DNA from: Erpobdella octoculata
Lineage: Eukaryota; Annelida; Clitellata; Hirudinida; Erpobdellidae
DNA: 64,000 nucleotides
Reading direction: 5' to 3'
Assembly (NCBI GenBank): GCA_963978895.1
Contig: OZ022238.1
Coordinates: 7,924,066 to 7,988,065, forward strand
Shown one piece after another: positions 48,640-63,309 of the stretch. The notes under the pieces were generated by a model, which saw only the letters and a list, made by a program, of their open reading frames with translations, was not told the DNA's origin and searched no databases. Positions within the stretch are counted from its first letter, which is position 1; every line of letters begins with the position of its first letter. A program made the position numbers and the translations under genes.

Positions 48640-50147
48640 CAATAAATTGGATTAGCGATTTCATAAACATAAAACATACTCTTATATATATCTTTTTAAT
48701 CGATGTTGCCGGCAGGCTTAATTAATAGAAAAATTAAATTGACATATAATAACAATAACTGCTGTAATATTATTTCATTTAACTCAGATGCATTTTGAAA
48801 GTTTTATTGTTTTACTTACTTACTAAATGCATAAAAAACAACCACTTTTTTAAAAGAAAGCTGGAAAAGCTAATATCATTAAAAGGAGACAACAGGAAGA
48901 CGTAATCATAACAAGCGACATTTAAAAACACTTTTTAAAAACTGTACCTTATTTACCATTTCGAAAATTTAGACAGATACTTTTGAAAATTTTAATTTGC
49001 CTTGCTTTTCTCTATATAAATTAAAAATTATATAAAAATTGATTGAATCAATGTAAGCATGTTAGAACTTCAAAATTTTTATCTTCGATGATGTCATGGA
49101 AACTGAACTTGTGTGCACAATTCTGGAAAGATTTAATAACGGAAAGAAGCTCAAAATTAGGTAAATATGCCTTGACGATTCACACGTAGTGAGTTACATA
49201 AAGGAATGTGGAAATATAATTGAGTGACAAGTGATTTTTTTAGATATGCTTAAACAAACTAAAACTTTATAATGTCAAAGAAAAAAACCATGAAATAAAA
49301 TATTATGAACATCGTTTAATTGAATTTCTAGGAACACAACGACACCACCAGAAGACAACGCACTATTTCTATATAAAAATTTTTCCCGTTAGATGGTTGG
49401 TTTGGCGGTTATCATAATGCTTACTAACTGATCAAAAACTCTTTCTCCGTGCAAAAGTAATTGTCTTTAACTCGTCAAATATTATCTGTTGTTAAATCTT
49501 GTTATTTCAATATTCGTCGTAATAAGTAACTTTTTCCACTTCTGGATGATCCTTCTTTTTTCTCATTCTGTCTTGAATTGACTACTGCAATTCTCTCTAT
49601 TATTGTCTCCTTGATTCTACGCTTCATCCTCTTCCTAAGTCTGGTCATTGATCTTCTTCTCTTAGTCACTTTCGTATCTTTACTGTTGAGCATTCTTTTT
49701 TAAACGTTCTTTTTCCTACTCTGGTCCCTTTTTCTAGAATTCTCCTCCTGCATCTTTTACTAACTCTACTTCAATCACTGTTTTCCGTCGTGGACTTGAA
49801 ACATTTCTGTTCGATCAGTCAATAAAGCCATTTTACGAAGGTTTTTGTATAGGGTCAGTGTCTTGTGTAAATACGCCTTTTGTATTTATATTCAAAAAGC
49901 GTTATATCCTGTTGGAAAAATAGCAGATTGTTAGTTTGAGTAAAAGGCGCGCCACGTTTTAAGTTTTAAAAAATTATGGCTTGTTTGCTATACGAATGTC
50001 CACAATTAATCCATGCCTCCATCAAGACATTTCTCACACAACCCAGACAAAATTATTTTCTGCTTTTTAGTTCACAAAAACGTGGTGTTTAAAAAACCTT
50101 TTTTATATTTTATTTGTCATTTTGTTCATGTTTATATCTGTTAAAGC
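48640..50147. other. Unassigned DNA
   Basis: No repeat end or convincing exon. A minus-strand frame at 49693-49502 is Arg/Lys-rich (MTRLRKRMKRRIKETIIERI) but has neither splice sites nor a domain I trust. Confidence 0.4.
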
Positions 50148-51226
50148 CAGTGATGGTTTTTAACTACTTTAAAAGTAGTTAACTACTTTATTTAACTACT
50201 CGCAAAAAAAGTAGTTAGTAACTATTTCCTAACTACTTTTAAAAGCAGTAGTTATTAACTACCTACTTAACTACTGCCTAGTAGTTAACTACTTTTTAAC
50301 ATTAAAATTTTAAACAAATATAATTTCCAAGAACAGAATATAATTATTTACATTTTTATTTACACAATTATTTACAAAATGATACTATCAAAAGCATTTA
50401 CAGAATATCTAAGATGATCTCTTAAAAAAATCATCATATCGATATGGTTATCAGACAATTTACTTCGTCTGTCAGATAAAATTTGTCCTGCTACACTAAA
50501 AAGTCTTTGAACTGCTGCTGAACTTGGCAATGTTGAATTGAGCTTTATAAATGCTGCACAAACATCTGGATAATGGAAGAGACTTTGGATGTTCTTGGAC
50601 GGGTTTGATAAATAATCATTAGGCTGTTCAGCCAATACATTGTCAAAGGAGTTTGGTATGGTATCCATATAGTCGTACAAATCGTCATTTTCACTGCACT
50701 GATCATTGTCAACAGAGGTGATTGTTTTTGAGGTAGGGCTTGTAGATTTACAACCTGCAAAGATATTTATAAAAACAATAATTAAACAATAATGCTGTGT
50801 TTTGTTAATTGTTAACAAAAAAAAACCTTTTAACATTTGCAATTAAATACAAGTTAAATAAACCTGATTTTTCAAGCTCTTGATTCATCTCTTTTATGTA
50901 AGCCAATAATTTTTCTTTAATCAAATATTTTTTTTGCTCATCAGACAAAAAATTCAATTTGAATTGGGAAATTATCGCTGTTGCTAGTAGATACTCTTCA
51001 TTTTCTAAAACAGGACCAAATCGTTTTATTTCTCTATACCCCGAGATAGTGCTTGTATAAGAGGTTTGATGGTTTTTTCTGAACAGGAATGTAATTTTTT
51101 TTTTATTCCAATGATGGTCGGAATTATATGGCCAATATATGACTTCTCGCTTTGGAAGATATCCATTGCTGTGACTATTGGTTTTTTTGTAGACTGGAGG
51201 ATGTTGTTCCTAGAAAATTTAAGCAA
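50148..51226 (-). mobile_element. hAT transposon remnant with C-terminal dimerisation domain
   Basis: Minus-strand frames encode an upstream piece (TAMDIFQSEKSYIGHIIPTI) and the hAT C-terminal domain (LPSSAAVQRLFSVAGQILSD, RRSKLSDNHIDMMIFL). The plus-side terminus CAGTGATGGTTTTTAACTAC begins at 50148 and is followed by many aactacttt subrepeats, typical of hAT ends. The opposite terminus and the N-terminal BED/catalytic region are missing, and stops separate the frames. Confidence 0.82.
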
Positions 51227-51239
51227 TTCGTAATTAAGC

Positions 51240-52055
51240 GCATTTTATTGAATATTATATTTTATTCTATGCTAGGTAGTCGCATAAACGAAACGCGCCT
51301 GTGCGCGCAACGCCTGAACATTCAAGACTAGAAAGTTTATCAGGCGCAGTGGAACGAGCTAAAATGGTGTTACGGGATTGCTTATATCTCTGGATGTAAT
51401 AAAGCCACAATAAAAATGGTTACATAAAAATAATTGTAAATCATGTCTGAACCCAAAATTGTCTATATAAATGAGTTCGCACAGTTCATTTTCCTTTCAC
51501 TTTGATTCAAAAGTGAGTCTTTATTGATTTAAGGCTTATTTCTTAGGTCATTGACGCTAAAAAATGGTTTTAGGCTTAAAAAATTTCGTTTCTTTTCTTC
51601 TATAACATCGTTAAATTTGGTAGCTACACGAACTCTCGCAGTTATACAAATCGAGTTTTAAGTTGATAGGATGGTGCTTAAAATTTGAGCACCGCGCGCC
51701 AGCTAAACTCTAAGCACGCTCTAGGAATTATATAGATTTTAGATAGTGTTTGAGTCTCTATATCTCATCTGCGAGACCTCGCAGTAAAATAAATTTAGTT
51801 TCATTCGAAAGGTTATTATGTCTATTATAACATAGTAAAATTTCATAACACAGGTAAATCTCTAACTATAAAAATTACTTCGTTAATGTAGATCGTGTAG
51901 CAGCGCATAACCGTAGGCGCGCTGCAACTGACGTACATAATATAGATTTATAGATTTTAAGATAGTGTTTGAGTCTCTATATCTCGTCTTAGAGACATCT
52001 CAGTAGTATAAGTTTAGTTTCATTCAAAAGGTTATTTAATAACTTTTTTTCAGGT
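51240..52055. repeat. Unclassified repeat with two direct units of about 225 bp
   Basis: agtgtttgagtctctatatc recurs at 51744 and 51970 in similar context, each followed by tttagtttcattc.aaaggtta. No coding frame or terminus is recognised. Confidence 0.5.
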
Positions 52056-52059
52056 TTAA

Positions 52060-53350
52060 TTTGTTTATTGGGATGATGATAAGCAAACAAAACAGATCAC
52101 AAGAAAAAGTACAACAAAATAAACATCACCCAAAAGGAGTCTCCCAAGGGAATTACTTCCCATCTAGGGGATATCCTTATAGTAAATAATAAAAATGAGA
52201 ATAAACCACAAACAAACAGAAAACACAAAATAAATCTCATTGAAAGAAAAAAAATAAAATACAAGTCTTCAGATTTCATTTCAAGAGTAATATAGATTTA
52301 GATTAAGATTAAGGCTATTCGAGTTGAAAGACAAGCAGAGAAATCAAATCATCAATGAACCAAGAGTTGAGAAATAGGTATATAATAATAAAAAAAAGTT
52401 AAGAATATAGAATTAAGGTAAGAAACAAACAAGCTGAGAAAGAGACATGTGATCAATTTGAAAGTAAAATAAAAGATTTCAAACATTTTTTAAACAGTGT
52501 TATTAATTTAATTGATTTTAAATGAACTGGAAGGGAGTTATACAACCGAGGTCCCCGACAGCAAATAGAAAAACTTTTGAAAGTAGTACCACAAAAATCA
52601 GATCTATAGTTGATTGATGATCGCAAAGCAAATGTATGGATCTCCAAAGTTTTCTTGAACATATGAATGAACACATTAGGTAATTCTCCACTATTATATT
52701 TGAACATAAAAAGGCAAATTTGAAATTTATTTAATTGATGTATGTTTAGAAGATCATTCACAAAAAATGTCGGCCCAGTTGGAGCTCGATATGGCAAATG
52801 AAAAATGATGCGAATTGCTTTCTTTTGAAGAATGTGTAGCCCTCTTAATCTTGTTGGATAGTTAGCTGCCCAAACTATATTGCAGTATGTAAAATAGGGG
52901 TAAATTAATGAATAATACAGTAATTTTAATATTTTTTTGTCAACAAATCCACTAATTTAGTAAATGACACCTATGTTTTTGGAAATTTTCGATTCAATAA
53001 AAGAGATATGCTTGGACCAGTCCAAATGTTCATGTATTATAACACCAAAGAATTTAATGGAAGATACACATCTGATAGGATAACCGTTTATATTAAGAAT
53101 GTTGTCACAATAAGCTTTATGCCTAGTACGAAAAAGAATATAATTAGTTTTATCCATGTTTAATGATAGTTTATTAGTTCAGAACCATTCATCAATACTC
53201 ACGAGTTCATTATTCATAATTGAGATTAAGTCACTCAAGCAATTACCTGAAGCAAAAATACTCGTGTCATCAGCAAATAATAAAAATTCAACCAATGAAG
53301 AAGCCTTCAACAGATCATTAATGTAAATGATGAAAAGCAAGGGCTTTAAT
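52060..53350 (-). mobile_element. LINE remnant (CR1/Jockey-like reverse transcriptase)
   Basis: On the minus strand: PLLFIIYINDLLKASSLVEF then LLFADDTSIFASG (active-site box, near 53270), MDKTNYILFRTRHKAYCDNI, and a C-terminal part (LPYRAPTGPTFFVNDLLN ... RLYNSLPVHLKSI). Stops at about 53157 and 52955 interrupt it. 52060-52445 is probably the 3' tail. Confidence 0.8.
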
Positions 53351-54315
53351 GAACTTTAATGAACAAATGATGAAGACGAAGCCGTGGACTTTCTCACAAT
53401 CTTCAAGCGCTTTCCTGACAGACAGTCGCCTTAACTCCGCCTTGCTGAAAAAAAAGGAGGGCAATTATACAGATCAAGTTATGATCCGCGACAGAAAGTA
53501 CTTTGATTCTCCTACATAAACAAATATCAGTCTTAAAACAACAAGCAGGCGGCGAACTACCGCGAGCTCATGCAGTGACATTCAGTAATGTGCTATTGCT
53601 CATGGGAAGCGAAATGCGTGGTCCCACTTTTAAACTTTTAATAACTTTATATTGATAAAGTTTTTTGTTTGGAATTCTATTTCTAAATAAATTCATATTG
53701 AATATGAGAAACAGAAGGAATTCTTAACCCATACGCGCAAAGCCTTGTTAGGCGTTCTTTGCGCTGTGCGCTATGTGCACGCTGTAAACTGAGCTTCTTC
53801 GTTGTAGGTACCAGTTTTTAACTGTCTCACGCAGTCGATGTTCTATCGTGGTGTGCGATCTTTGATTTGCTATATCTTTATTAATTTTATTTTTTTATCT
53901 ATGCATTGTGATACGTTCGTTATACTCATACTTGAAAATTTAAATATAAATAGCAAAATTAACCATAAGTCTTATTCTAAGCTTAGTATAGTTAGGTTTA
54001 ACAAATGCTAAAATTAAAATATGATGGTGGTCGCACACAGTTGTCAAAAATAAGCTAACAAACCTTACCAAAAGTAAAACACCAAGTAAATTAAACATGT
54101 GTAGATGTGTAGCATAAAAATAAAAGTTTAAATGATAAACGATAAAATTATCTAAAAATACTTAAATTCATCAAACTTTCATAATAAAACGGTAACTAAT
54201 ATAAACTCACTTTTACATGTTTAAGACGTTTAAGAAAGTTGAATGGATTGGTAACATTTCCAGAAATTCTTGTATGACATGTATCGCATAATGCCGTAAA
54301 AATTTTTTCGGTTAA
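53351..54315. other. No gene recognised before the duplication boundary
   Basis: AT-rich DNA with a GC-richer patch at 53380-53600. This flank is not shared with the flank left of 13595. Confidence 0.4.
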
Positions 54316-55483
54316 ACCGTAGAATCCGGGGTATAAACAAATTCTAAAAAATGTATCGGCGTAAACTCCGCCTCTTAATTTCTATGCTCCGCCTCTAGGA
54401 TGGGATGTGCCTGATCGACTTAAAAATATATAAAAATTTATTTAATTTTTTGTAAAATATTATCTAGTTTAATAATTATCAAAAATAATTTAAAATATTG
54501 CTTAAATATAAAATGTTTGAGATGTGCTTTGATGCGAGAAGCGAAGCGTATTTACCAGACCGCAAGACCGTTAAGCTGATTAGAACAATTACCTACCACA
54601 TGTCTTCGCGAATTATTCATGTTCACAAAACAAAGAAAGCAACTATAAAGGACTGAAAATTAAAACTTGATAATTGTTTTTGTTTTTAATCTGGGCGTGT
54701 TATTCAAAGGCTCTGAAGCAGATTAAAGCAGTATTAGATGATAAGTATATGCTCTCTTAGATGGTTAAAAAAATACATTTGACTTCTTTTTGTGACTGAC
54801 TACAACTTATCCCATATTATTAAACAGTTGATAACGCAAAATATGTCAATCAAATTAGTACCTACATTAAGTAATAATGACGAAATCGCAGTTGTGGATT
54901 TTAGGGTTTGTCTCAAAATAAAAGGCTCAGTAGTAGATTAGGAGACTGTGCAAAGCTGTCGTTACACTTTAATGATTGAAATTAAAAGATATAGTCACTT
55001 AATTTATTTTTTTATCAATCATCACCATAATCTTAGCCATTCACATTACCGGCTTTAGTTGCCGGTCAGCTAATTTTCAGTCATTTATAGATGCTTCCTT
55101 TTCCAAGTGGCAATTTGTTCTAATTAACTTAATGGACTGATAACAGACTAGCGAATACGCTTTGCATCGGAGCAGACCCCAATCAATTATCAACTGCTAA
55201 TTTTCCGTTATTTATAGATTCATCCTTTGTCTTGTGAACATGAAGAATTTGCTAAAACAAGTCGCAATTGTTCTTATCAATGGTCATGCTAAAGACCAGA
55301 TAATGCGCTTCGCATCTTGCATAACAACAATTTACTACATTACTTTCAATTTTAATATTTATATTTTAATATTATTTGTTAAATAAAATTATTGGTTATT
55401 TTGTCTGTTCTAAACATTAACACACGGGCTTTCCATTAAATCATATAAAAAACCGCAACACTAGCTGTCAATCACTCTATTTA

Positions 55484-55739
55484 GAAAGAAGGACGTTTGT
55501 GTTTTCCTAATATAAAGATATCAGAAGAAAGAAGAACAAGAGGTCACAAGTTCAAACTGGAAACACAAAGATTCAACGGCAACTGCAGAAAATATTTCTT
55601 CCTGACCAGATCGACTGCAATTTGGAACAACCTCCCTTCGAAAATCATAGAAGCCGAACAAGTTAATGAATTTAAAAGATTAATCGACTGTCATTTCGAA
55701 ATAAGCGACATTATGTACAACTATAAAAAGGATTTTTAA
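55484..55739 (+). pseudogene. LINE reverse-transcriptase C-terminus, copy 2
   Basis: Same fragment as 14746-15001 but with the frame intact (YFFLTRSTAIWNNLPSKII). Only the last about 80 codons of the element are present. Confidence 0.65.
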
Positions 55740-55949
55740 TAATATATACATACATTTATTTATAGAACATATATATGAACAATATTTTATATAATTCTAG
55801 ATATGGGCATAGAGACATATAGTTTGCGCCCATCATTTTCTTTATGTTTATGTTTATGTTTATGTTTATGTTTATTTAGACCTGTCAATCAAAATAGCGG
55901 CCATACTTGTTTTTGTTTGTACCCCGGATTCTACGGTTTTACGAAAATC

Positions 55950-58900
55950 ATGTGCGGTAATCTCGGCGTGATTGAAAAGGATATCAAAAACAAATTACAA
56001 AAAGGACTGGTCACCCATGCTCTTATTTCTTTAAAGGTTTTAGTTTTAAATCTCGTTATTTAATTAGTTAGTTTAATTATAAATAATATTATTATAATCA
56101 TATAATGTATGATTGAATAGTATTGATTATAATGTATGATAGAATCGGTTAGGGTTAAAATAGGACTATTTTATTGAAAAAACGACCCCATCCGCTACGC
56201 TAAATAAAGTGAAAGATAACCATGCCATAATGATTATGGCATAATCGGTTTGGAATGCATGGATTTCTTCAAAAATCGAATGCACCTTCATATACATATG
56301 AAAAGTCATGCTAAAACTGCTATTGCTATAATATAATCATCAGATACTAAAATCATGTGCGGTAATCTCGGCGTGATTGAAAATGATATCAAAAACAAAT
56401 TACAAAAAGGACTGGTCACCCATGCTCTTATTTCTTTAAAGGTTTTAGTTTTAAATCTCGTTATTTAATTAGTTAGTTTAATTATAAATAATATTATTAT
56501 AATCATATAATGTATGATTGAATAGTATTGATTATAATGTATGATAGAATCGGTTAGGGTTAAAATAGGACTATTTTATTGAAAAAACGACCTCATCCGC
56601 TACGCTAAATAAAGTGAAAGATAACCATGCCATAATGATTATGGCATAATCGGTTTGGAATGCATGGATTTCTTCAAAAATCGAATGCACCTTCATATAC
56701 ATATGAAAAGTCATGCTAAAACTGCTATTGCTATAATATAATCATCAGATACTAAGGATATTAGTTATATATTCTTCGCTTTCATATAACGTTGGTTGCC
56801 AAGATCAAATTGGTAGTCTTTGACTTCCTGCAGTGCCATTTATTTTGTTTCTTTCATATTTATTAGTTATATTTTTTCTAGATTTCTTAAAAGATCTTGA
56901 TTGTAGTACTCCAAGATTCAATGTTATTGTTTAATTAAGAACTAAGAATATTAATTAATAGATAATTAATTGTGAAAGAGTTTTTTTTATTTATCTTTCG
57001 TTGATCTTTGTTTTCAGGAACTGATAGACTCTGGAAATTCAAAGTTATCAAGCAGCTTTCTGGCAGAAGTTCTACGATTGCTGTACACCCACAGAGATCA
57101 GATCGTGAAGCAGAAATCTTTACTGGTCTCAGTCATTGAAAACGTCCAAAAAATCACAAAGTTACTCGATAAATCAACCCTTAGGAAAGAGTCTTTGTTT
57201 TTGTCAAAGTTTCTTGCTGGGTTTCATAAAAGCGTATCTAAGGAGGTTTGTGTTGTTTCTAATGTGTGCAAGCATGTGTGTGTGTGTGTGTGTGTGTGAG
57301 TATGTGTGTGTATGTGTGTGTACATGAAAAAATATAGCCTGATAGCGGAACATCAACCATAGCGCTTTACTCTGTTCATTTCACAGTCATCTTCAGTTAG
57401 AGATCTTGGCATTTCCTGGACTCTGACCTGACCATTAGGGACTGACCTAAGTTTTGTTCTGACTACGACTTGACCCAAAGTTTAGACACTTTGACATCAA
57501 ACAGTGGCCGAAGCCGAATGATAAAGTAATCGAGTACTATACAAAAGCATTTCAGCCAATTCTTGAACTTTTTGAATTCACAGTTAATTTATGTCATTTA
57601 GTGTGATAAAAACAGAAATCAATTTTCTTTGTTGTTTAATTTTAATATATTAAAAATTACCTTAAATATAAATTTATTTACTCTAATAATCCATTGACTT
57701 TTTACATATATTTGAATGTATTTATTTTTCAATAAATTGTACATTCGTAGTAATAATTGGTTTGTTTGAATTTTTCAGTGTCTTGTTTAGTATTGTTACA
57801 TTTTAGCAATCCAACTAATCAAGCGTTGGAAAAATGTCACTTTGAGCAGTCCCTACTGACCATGCAAACTCTCACGTTGGTCATACAACATGCATCATGC
57901 ACATCATGATGATGTGACAGATCAGAACCATCGCAGCATGCCTCCCCCTGCGTTTGCAACCGGAAAACTTGTTACTTTGGTTCTTTCCAGACTTGACTAC
58001 TCCAACTCAGCTCTAGGCGGGCTTCTTCACACTCTAGCATGACCACATCACTCCCATTCTCTTGCATCAAACAGGTGTCAGGGACAAATCTTTTGGGGTT
58101 GCTAACCATAAAATCTGTAAATCAACTTCCTCCAGAGGTCTCCTCTGCAGAACAGATTGTTCAACATTCATTTCATTTATTTGTTATACCATTTATTTTG
58201 TAAAACAATGTATTTATGTATTTCAAAACGATATTCTAAAATGATTCTAATGGAATGTTCCTCTGCTTGCGAAAATCTTATACTTTCTTGTGAAAATCTT
58301 ATAACTAATTTAGTGATTAAAAATCAGCAAGTTTTGCTTATCTTTTAAATCTATAATCTTGCAGTGAAATTTCATTGTTTGAAAATGTTTATTCCAGGGT
58401 TTCCTCGAAGAATCGATAATTTTGTTGAGATGTCTTCTCAACGAATTGAATAACTTTGAAAAACATTGCTCAAATAAAGACTCCACCAAGGAAACGACCG
58501 AAATATACGGTTCTCTATATGCCTGGCTGTATAATTTAGCCATCAAGGTGGATGACAATGATGCGTCTCTAAAAAGCGAGGTTTTGAAACTTCGGATTTT
58601 GTCGGCCGTCTTCTGCTTGAAAGGTCAGTTGTATGCGGAACATCTCCCCACGGTCACGTCGACCATATTCGAGCGCCATTACTGCAAGGAATTGACCGGC
58701 GAAAACGGCTTCACCGCCGTCGAAGATGTCATCATCAACTTAGTCGATTCTTCCGATGTTTCGCTGCTCATCTCGACAGGCATTTCGTACTTCAATTGGA
58801 TCGTCGGAAGCGGGTGCTCGGCCGGAGATTGGATTGCTGTCGATAGATCTTTCGTGTTCTTCAAGCAACTAATTAAAAGCATTCTACAGTTCCAGTTGAA

Positions 58901-61036
58901 CAACAAAACCACAAATTTCATCTCTGCATTCAATGTTCTGGTAAATTTTTTGTCCAAATATGCTTCAAGTGATAAAAATGTTGGCACTCAGAAGTCTCCA
59001 GTAAGACTCTTTCTGTCAAATAGAGTCAGAAGTTCTGATAAGGAAAATGCTGATCCCGACTGTTCGGCCATGCTGCCTCAAAGACTGATAGACTTTGTTT
59101 TAGATTCTTCACCTGGGAAACATGGTGTCAAGAGAAAGAATAAAAACACTTGCAGGACATTTAGCTTTGATGATGTTAACAGTTTTTTCAACGAGCTTTC
59201 TTCTCTGCACAAATCACTTCCGACCGAGAAATTCGTTTCGGAATTCAACGATGTCCTGCTTTCGTTTGCAAATTTTTGTTTTATTTTGACCGAAGAAATG
59301 AAAGAGAAATCAAACGAAGAGAAAATTAAATGGGTTTGTTTTTTTTTATTTTAATGAGAAATCATTTATATTTTATCACCAACGAAGGATCTTTATATTT
59401 TATCAATCATGAAAGATTCATAAGAAAGTTTGCACTATAATGATGGGTGGTTTTATGGTGATGGTAAGGGTCAGTGTATCTTGCATTGAAAGTTCAACTT
59501 GACTCCCCCTTCTCCAAAAATATTGTAGTTTATTTTGAAGAGATTTTTGTAATTGAAGTTTCATAAATTTGAGCATAATGCTAACAAAATTTTAACAGAC
59601 TTCATATCGTGTATCTAAACACGTATTCTGCGTTTTTTTAATTTCTTTCATGCGGTTGTATTATTCCTGCAGTATTATTTTCACATTATTTCATATTAGC
59701 TACCCTTGTACGAGTTATGCAACTCTGTGCATATTACTCTTTTACTACGATTTTTTGCAAGAGTAAACCTAAAGCAGCTTTGTTCATTACTGATGTGTAG
59801 CTGTTGTGTTGCTAGCCTGGGTTTGAAAATCATCTCCAGTTTACTCAGTTTTTGCAGACAACTTTTGTGATAATTTTGTAATAGTTGTTTGCTCTTTATA
59901 TTTATAAATATTAGTTATTTGTCCAAATGAGTAAGTCCTTTCTGTATGAAAATAACAGATGTGTTTTGTTAGGTGTCTATGACAATAAAAGATTGTGGAA
60001 ATAACGCATTTGTGACGTAAAAAGAGTAAGATTGTGGAAATAACGCATTTGTGACATAAAAAGAGTAAGATTGTGGAAATAACGCATTTGTGACATAAAA
60101 AGAGTAAGATTGTGGAAATAACGCATTTGTGACGGATATGCGTGAAAAGAGCAAGAGTAGCTTCTAAAATAAGTTATTCGTAGACCAGGCTAGTTATGAT
60201 GATAAGTTGTCATGATGATGATGATGATGATGAAGACATTTGTGATATTTTTTATGAAGATGAAAAGTTGTGATTATAATGGTGAAAGAAATCATCAGAA
60301 CAAAACAAATTTAGTAAAAAAAATAAAACTTGATGATATGCAGAAATAGAGCAGCAGGGTTAACTTGGTTTATTATTGAAATATACATCTTGATTTTGAT
60401 AGTTCAAAGTTTGTAGTTTTGTGTGCATTATTCTCCTGATGTGATTTTTTGTAAATTTTTTCATACAAAACCTTTAAACCTTGGTATGCTTATGTAATTG
60501 AAGATGCCATACAATTCAAGATACATTTTAAAACATAAATCAGCATCCATTATTTTTAACAATTTTTTGCACCTAATAATGACAACCTAAAATAACATTT
60601 AATTTTTTTTTAAATTTGCAATAACTCGAAGTAAACCTTTAAAAGCATCTATATATATATATAACTTCTGATGTCTGTATGTATGTATGTATGTATGTAT
60701 GTATGTATGTATGTATGTATGTATGTATGTATGTATGTATGTATATGTGTGTGTGTATGTATGTATGTATGTATATATGTATGTATGTATGTCCTCCTTT
60801 AAAAGCATTATTTATAAAACGACAACTCATGCACATAATTCTTTTTAATATGCTCTTACATGTCCACAGCTGAACGCTAGTCTTCTCACCTCGATAAATG
60901 AGTACCAGTTTCGCGACTGGGTATAATAATGTTCGGATACACGTGCGAGTGGCAGGAAACTGTGTGATCCCATATGCACGATCTGTTCCCGGTGCCTCTG
61001 AGGTTTCATAACACTAGAGTGTGCATTACTAATTCT

Positions 61037-61124
<88 letters not shown>

Positions 61125-63234
61125 CACTACCACTACTACTATTACTACTCCTTAACATTTCAATGCCACAATTGGCTTATATTTATGTTAATTTTTTTAT
61201 GTGCTTTTAGACCAAGCTACAGAATCAGCTGCACGGATTCATCATTGAATTGATAACTGAACAGCTGCAAAACAATGTTTCCAGTGAAATAAAAATTGCT
61301 CATTTTGAATTAAAGTATCTCAGTCAGTGGAAAAAAAAGCTGAGAGTTTGTGCTGACTTAATAACAGGTTAAAAAAGCAAATTATTTATTTCATTTAATT
61401 AAAAAAATAAACAATCCCATTAAACTATTTCGATAACCGTTTCGACTGAGAATTAAATGTAGGTCTCCAATAAAAATGTCAATGTGTGTATTTTTATCAT
61501 GTAAGTTTTAACTTTTTTATATCATTCCATGTAGATATGCCTGCCATGAACGATAACTTATTATTAGAAGTCTCGGAAATGATCGACATGGTTACTTCTC
61601 CCTCTTTTAAAGGCACATTCGATGGCATCATTCCAATTGGTTGTTTTGCAAGAATGTTTTTTTGTTTTTAATAAATTCAAGTTCTTCTATAATATCTTTT
61701 TTTTCTTTTCGAAACAGTGATAGAATGCTACAAAATCGGAAAATATTACTATACATCAAGCAGTTACAAGCAAGCAATCGACTGGCTTGAACCCGGTCTG
61801 AAACTGTATGAGGCTTACGCTTCAGGCACTACCACTAATTCCAGCCTTAAGTTGAATTTCGAGGTTTATTCAATTATCTCGTCTGAATATTTAATTTTTT
61901 TGAATTATTTCTTTAAAATATTTAGAATATATTTTAAAATATTAGTCAGCAAAGGTTTTCAGTGTAAATAAAGACTTAGAATTCTTTACGAACATCTTAT
62001 TATAATTTTACCTCAATTTTTCAAATTTCTTATGACATTTTCAGTTTTTATGTTGCTTATTTATTTTATGACTTATGACTTTTTTTATTTTATTATGACT
62101 TTGTATTGACTTTATTTCTTTTGAGTTATTACACCATTTTAAGGTTGATTGTCTCACGGAGGTAACTCCTTTCATCAACCTTGTTGAATTATTAAACATT
62201 AAAAAAAAAATTTGTATCACTTGTATTCATATGCAAAATAATTTTTTAACTATTTCGTTTCACCTGTTCAGATATGGCCGTGCTATGAACTTTTGGCCGA
62301 GTGTAGAAGAAAGTTGGGCCAGAGAAAAGAAGCATATCAAGCTGTCGTGGAAGGCCTCTGCATGGACTCGTTGGCCGAGTGTAGAAGAAAGTTGGGCCAG
62401 AGAAAAGAAGCATATCAAGCTGTCGTGGAAGGCCTCTGCATGGACTCGTTGAGCCTGTCAGAGGCTGCGTTCCGGTGGATGAAAATCACTGCTGGTATGC
62501 TTGCAGATAAGCAACAGCCTAAATATTTGTTCGTTTAATATTCTTGATTTTAGTAGATTAGATTAGTCTAGGTCACTCTAGGTGAATTGACAAAAAATTG
62601 TTTTATTCCTGCTTTATGGTAGAAATAATTCTTAAGATAGAATAGGTAAGAGCAGAAATCTTATTTTATTTTTTAAATGATTTAGAACCATGTCATCTGC
62701 ATTGAAGAAACATTTGAAAATCCAATCAACGTTGACCGTTGAAATGATCTCGTTAGCGGAATTTGGTGCTTTGAAGGAATCAAGGTTAGTTGTGATTTAT
62801 TTTCTAAAAGTTTTATAGAAAGTGATTTATTTTCTAAAAGTTTTATAACACGTAAACAAACAACGAGTGTGGCCGATCGAGATGAAACTTTTGAAGACAA
62901 AAAATTTTTATTACAAAGAAATAAATATAAATACTGTTATTCAGCAATATGTAACAACTGATGTCAAAAATAATTTGGCCGAATTTATCACAGGAAAATA
63001 CTTGCCGATGATTTCTTGGAATGTACGATATTCATAATGCGAATTTGTCAGTTTATAACAGACATTATTTTTGATATAATTTAAATTCATGATATATATA
63101 TATATAATAATAAATAATAATATATATCAACATACATAATTTCCGACGTATGTATGTTAGACGGTTTGATAGCTCAGTAATCATCACTAAATTATTTCCA
63201 TCCTTTTTGACGAGTTTTTGCTAGTTTATATACA

Positions 63235-63309
<75 letters not shown>

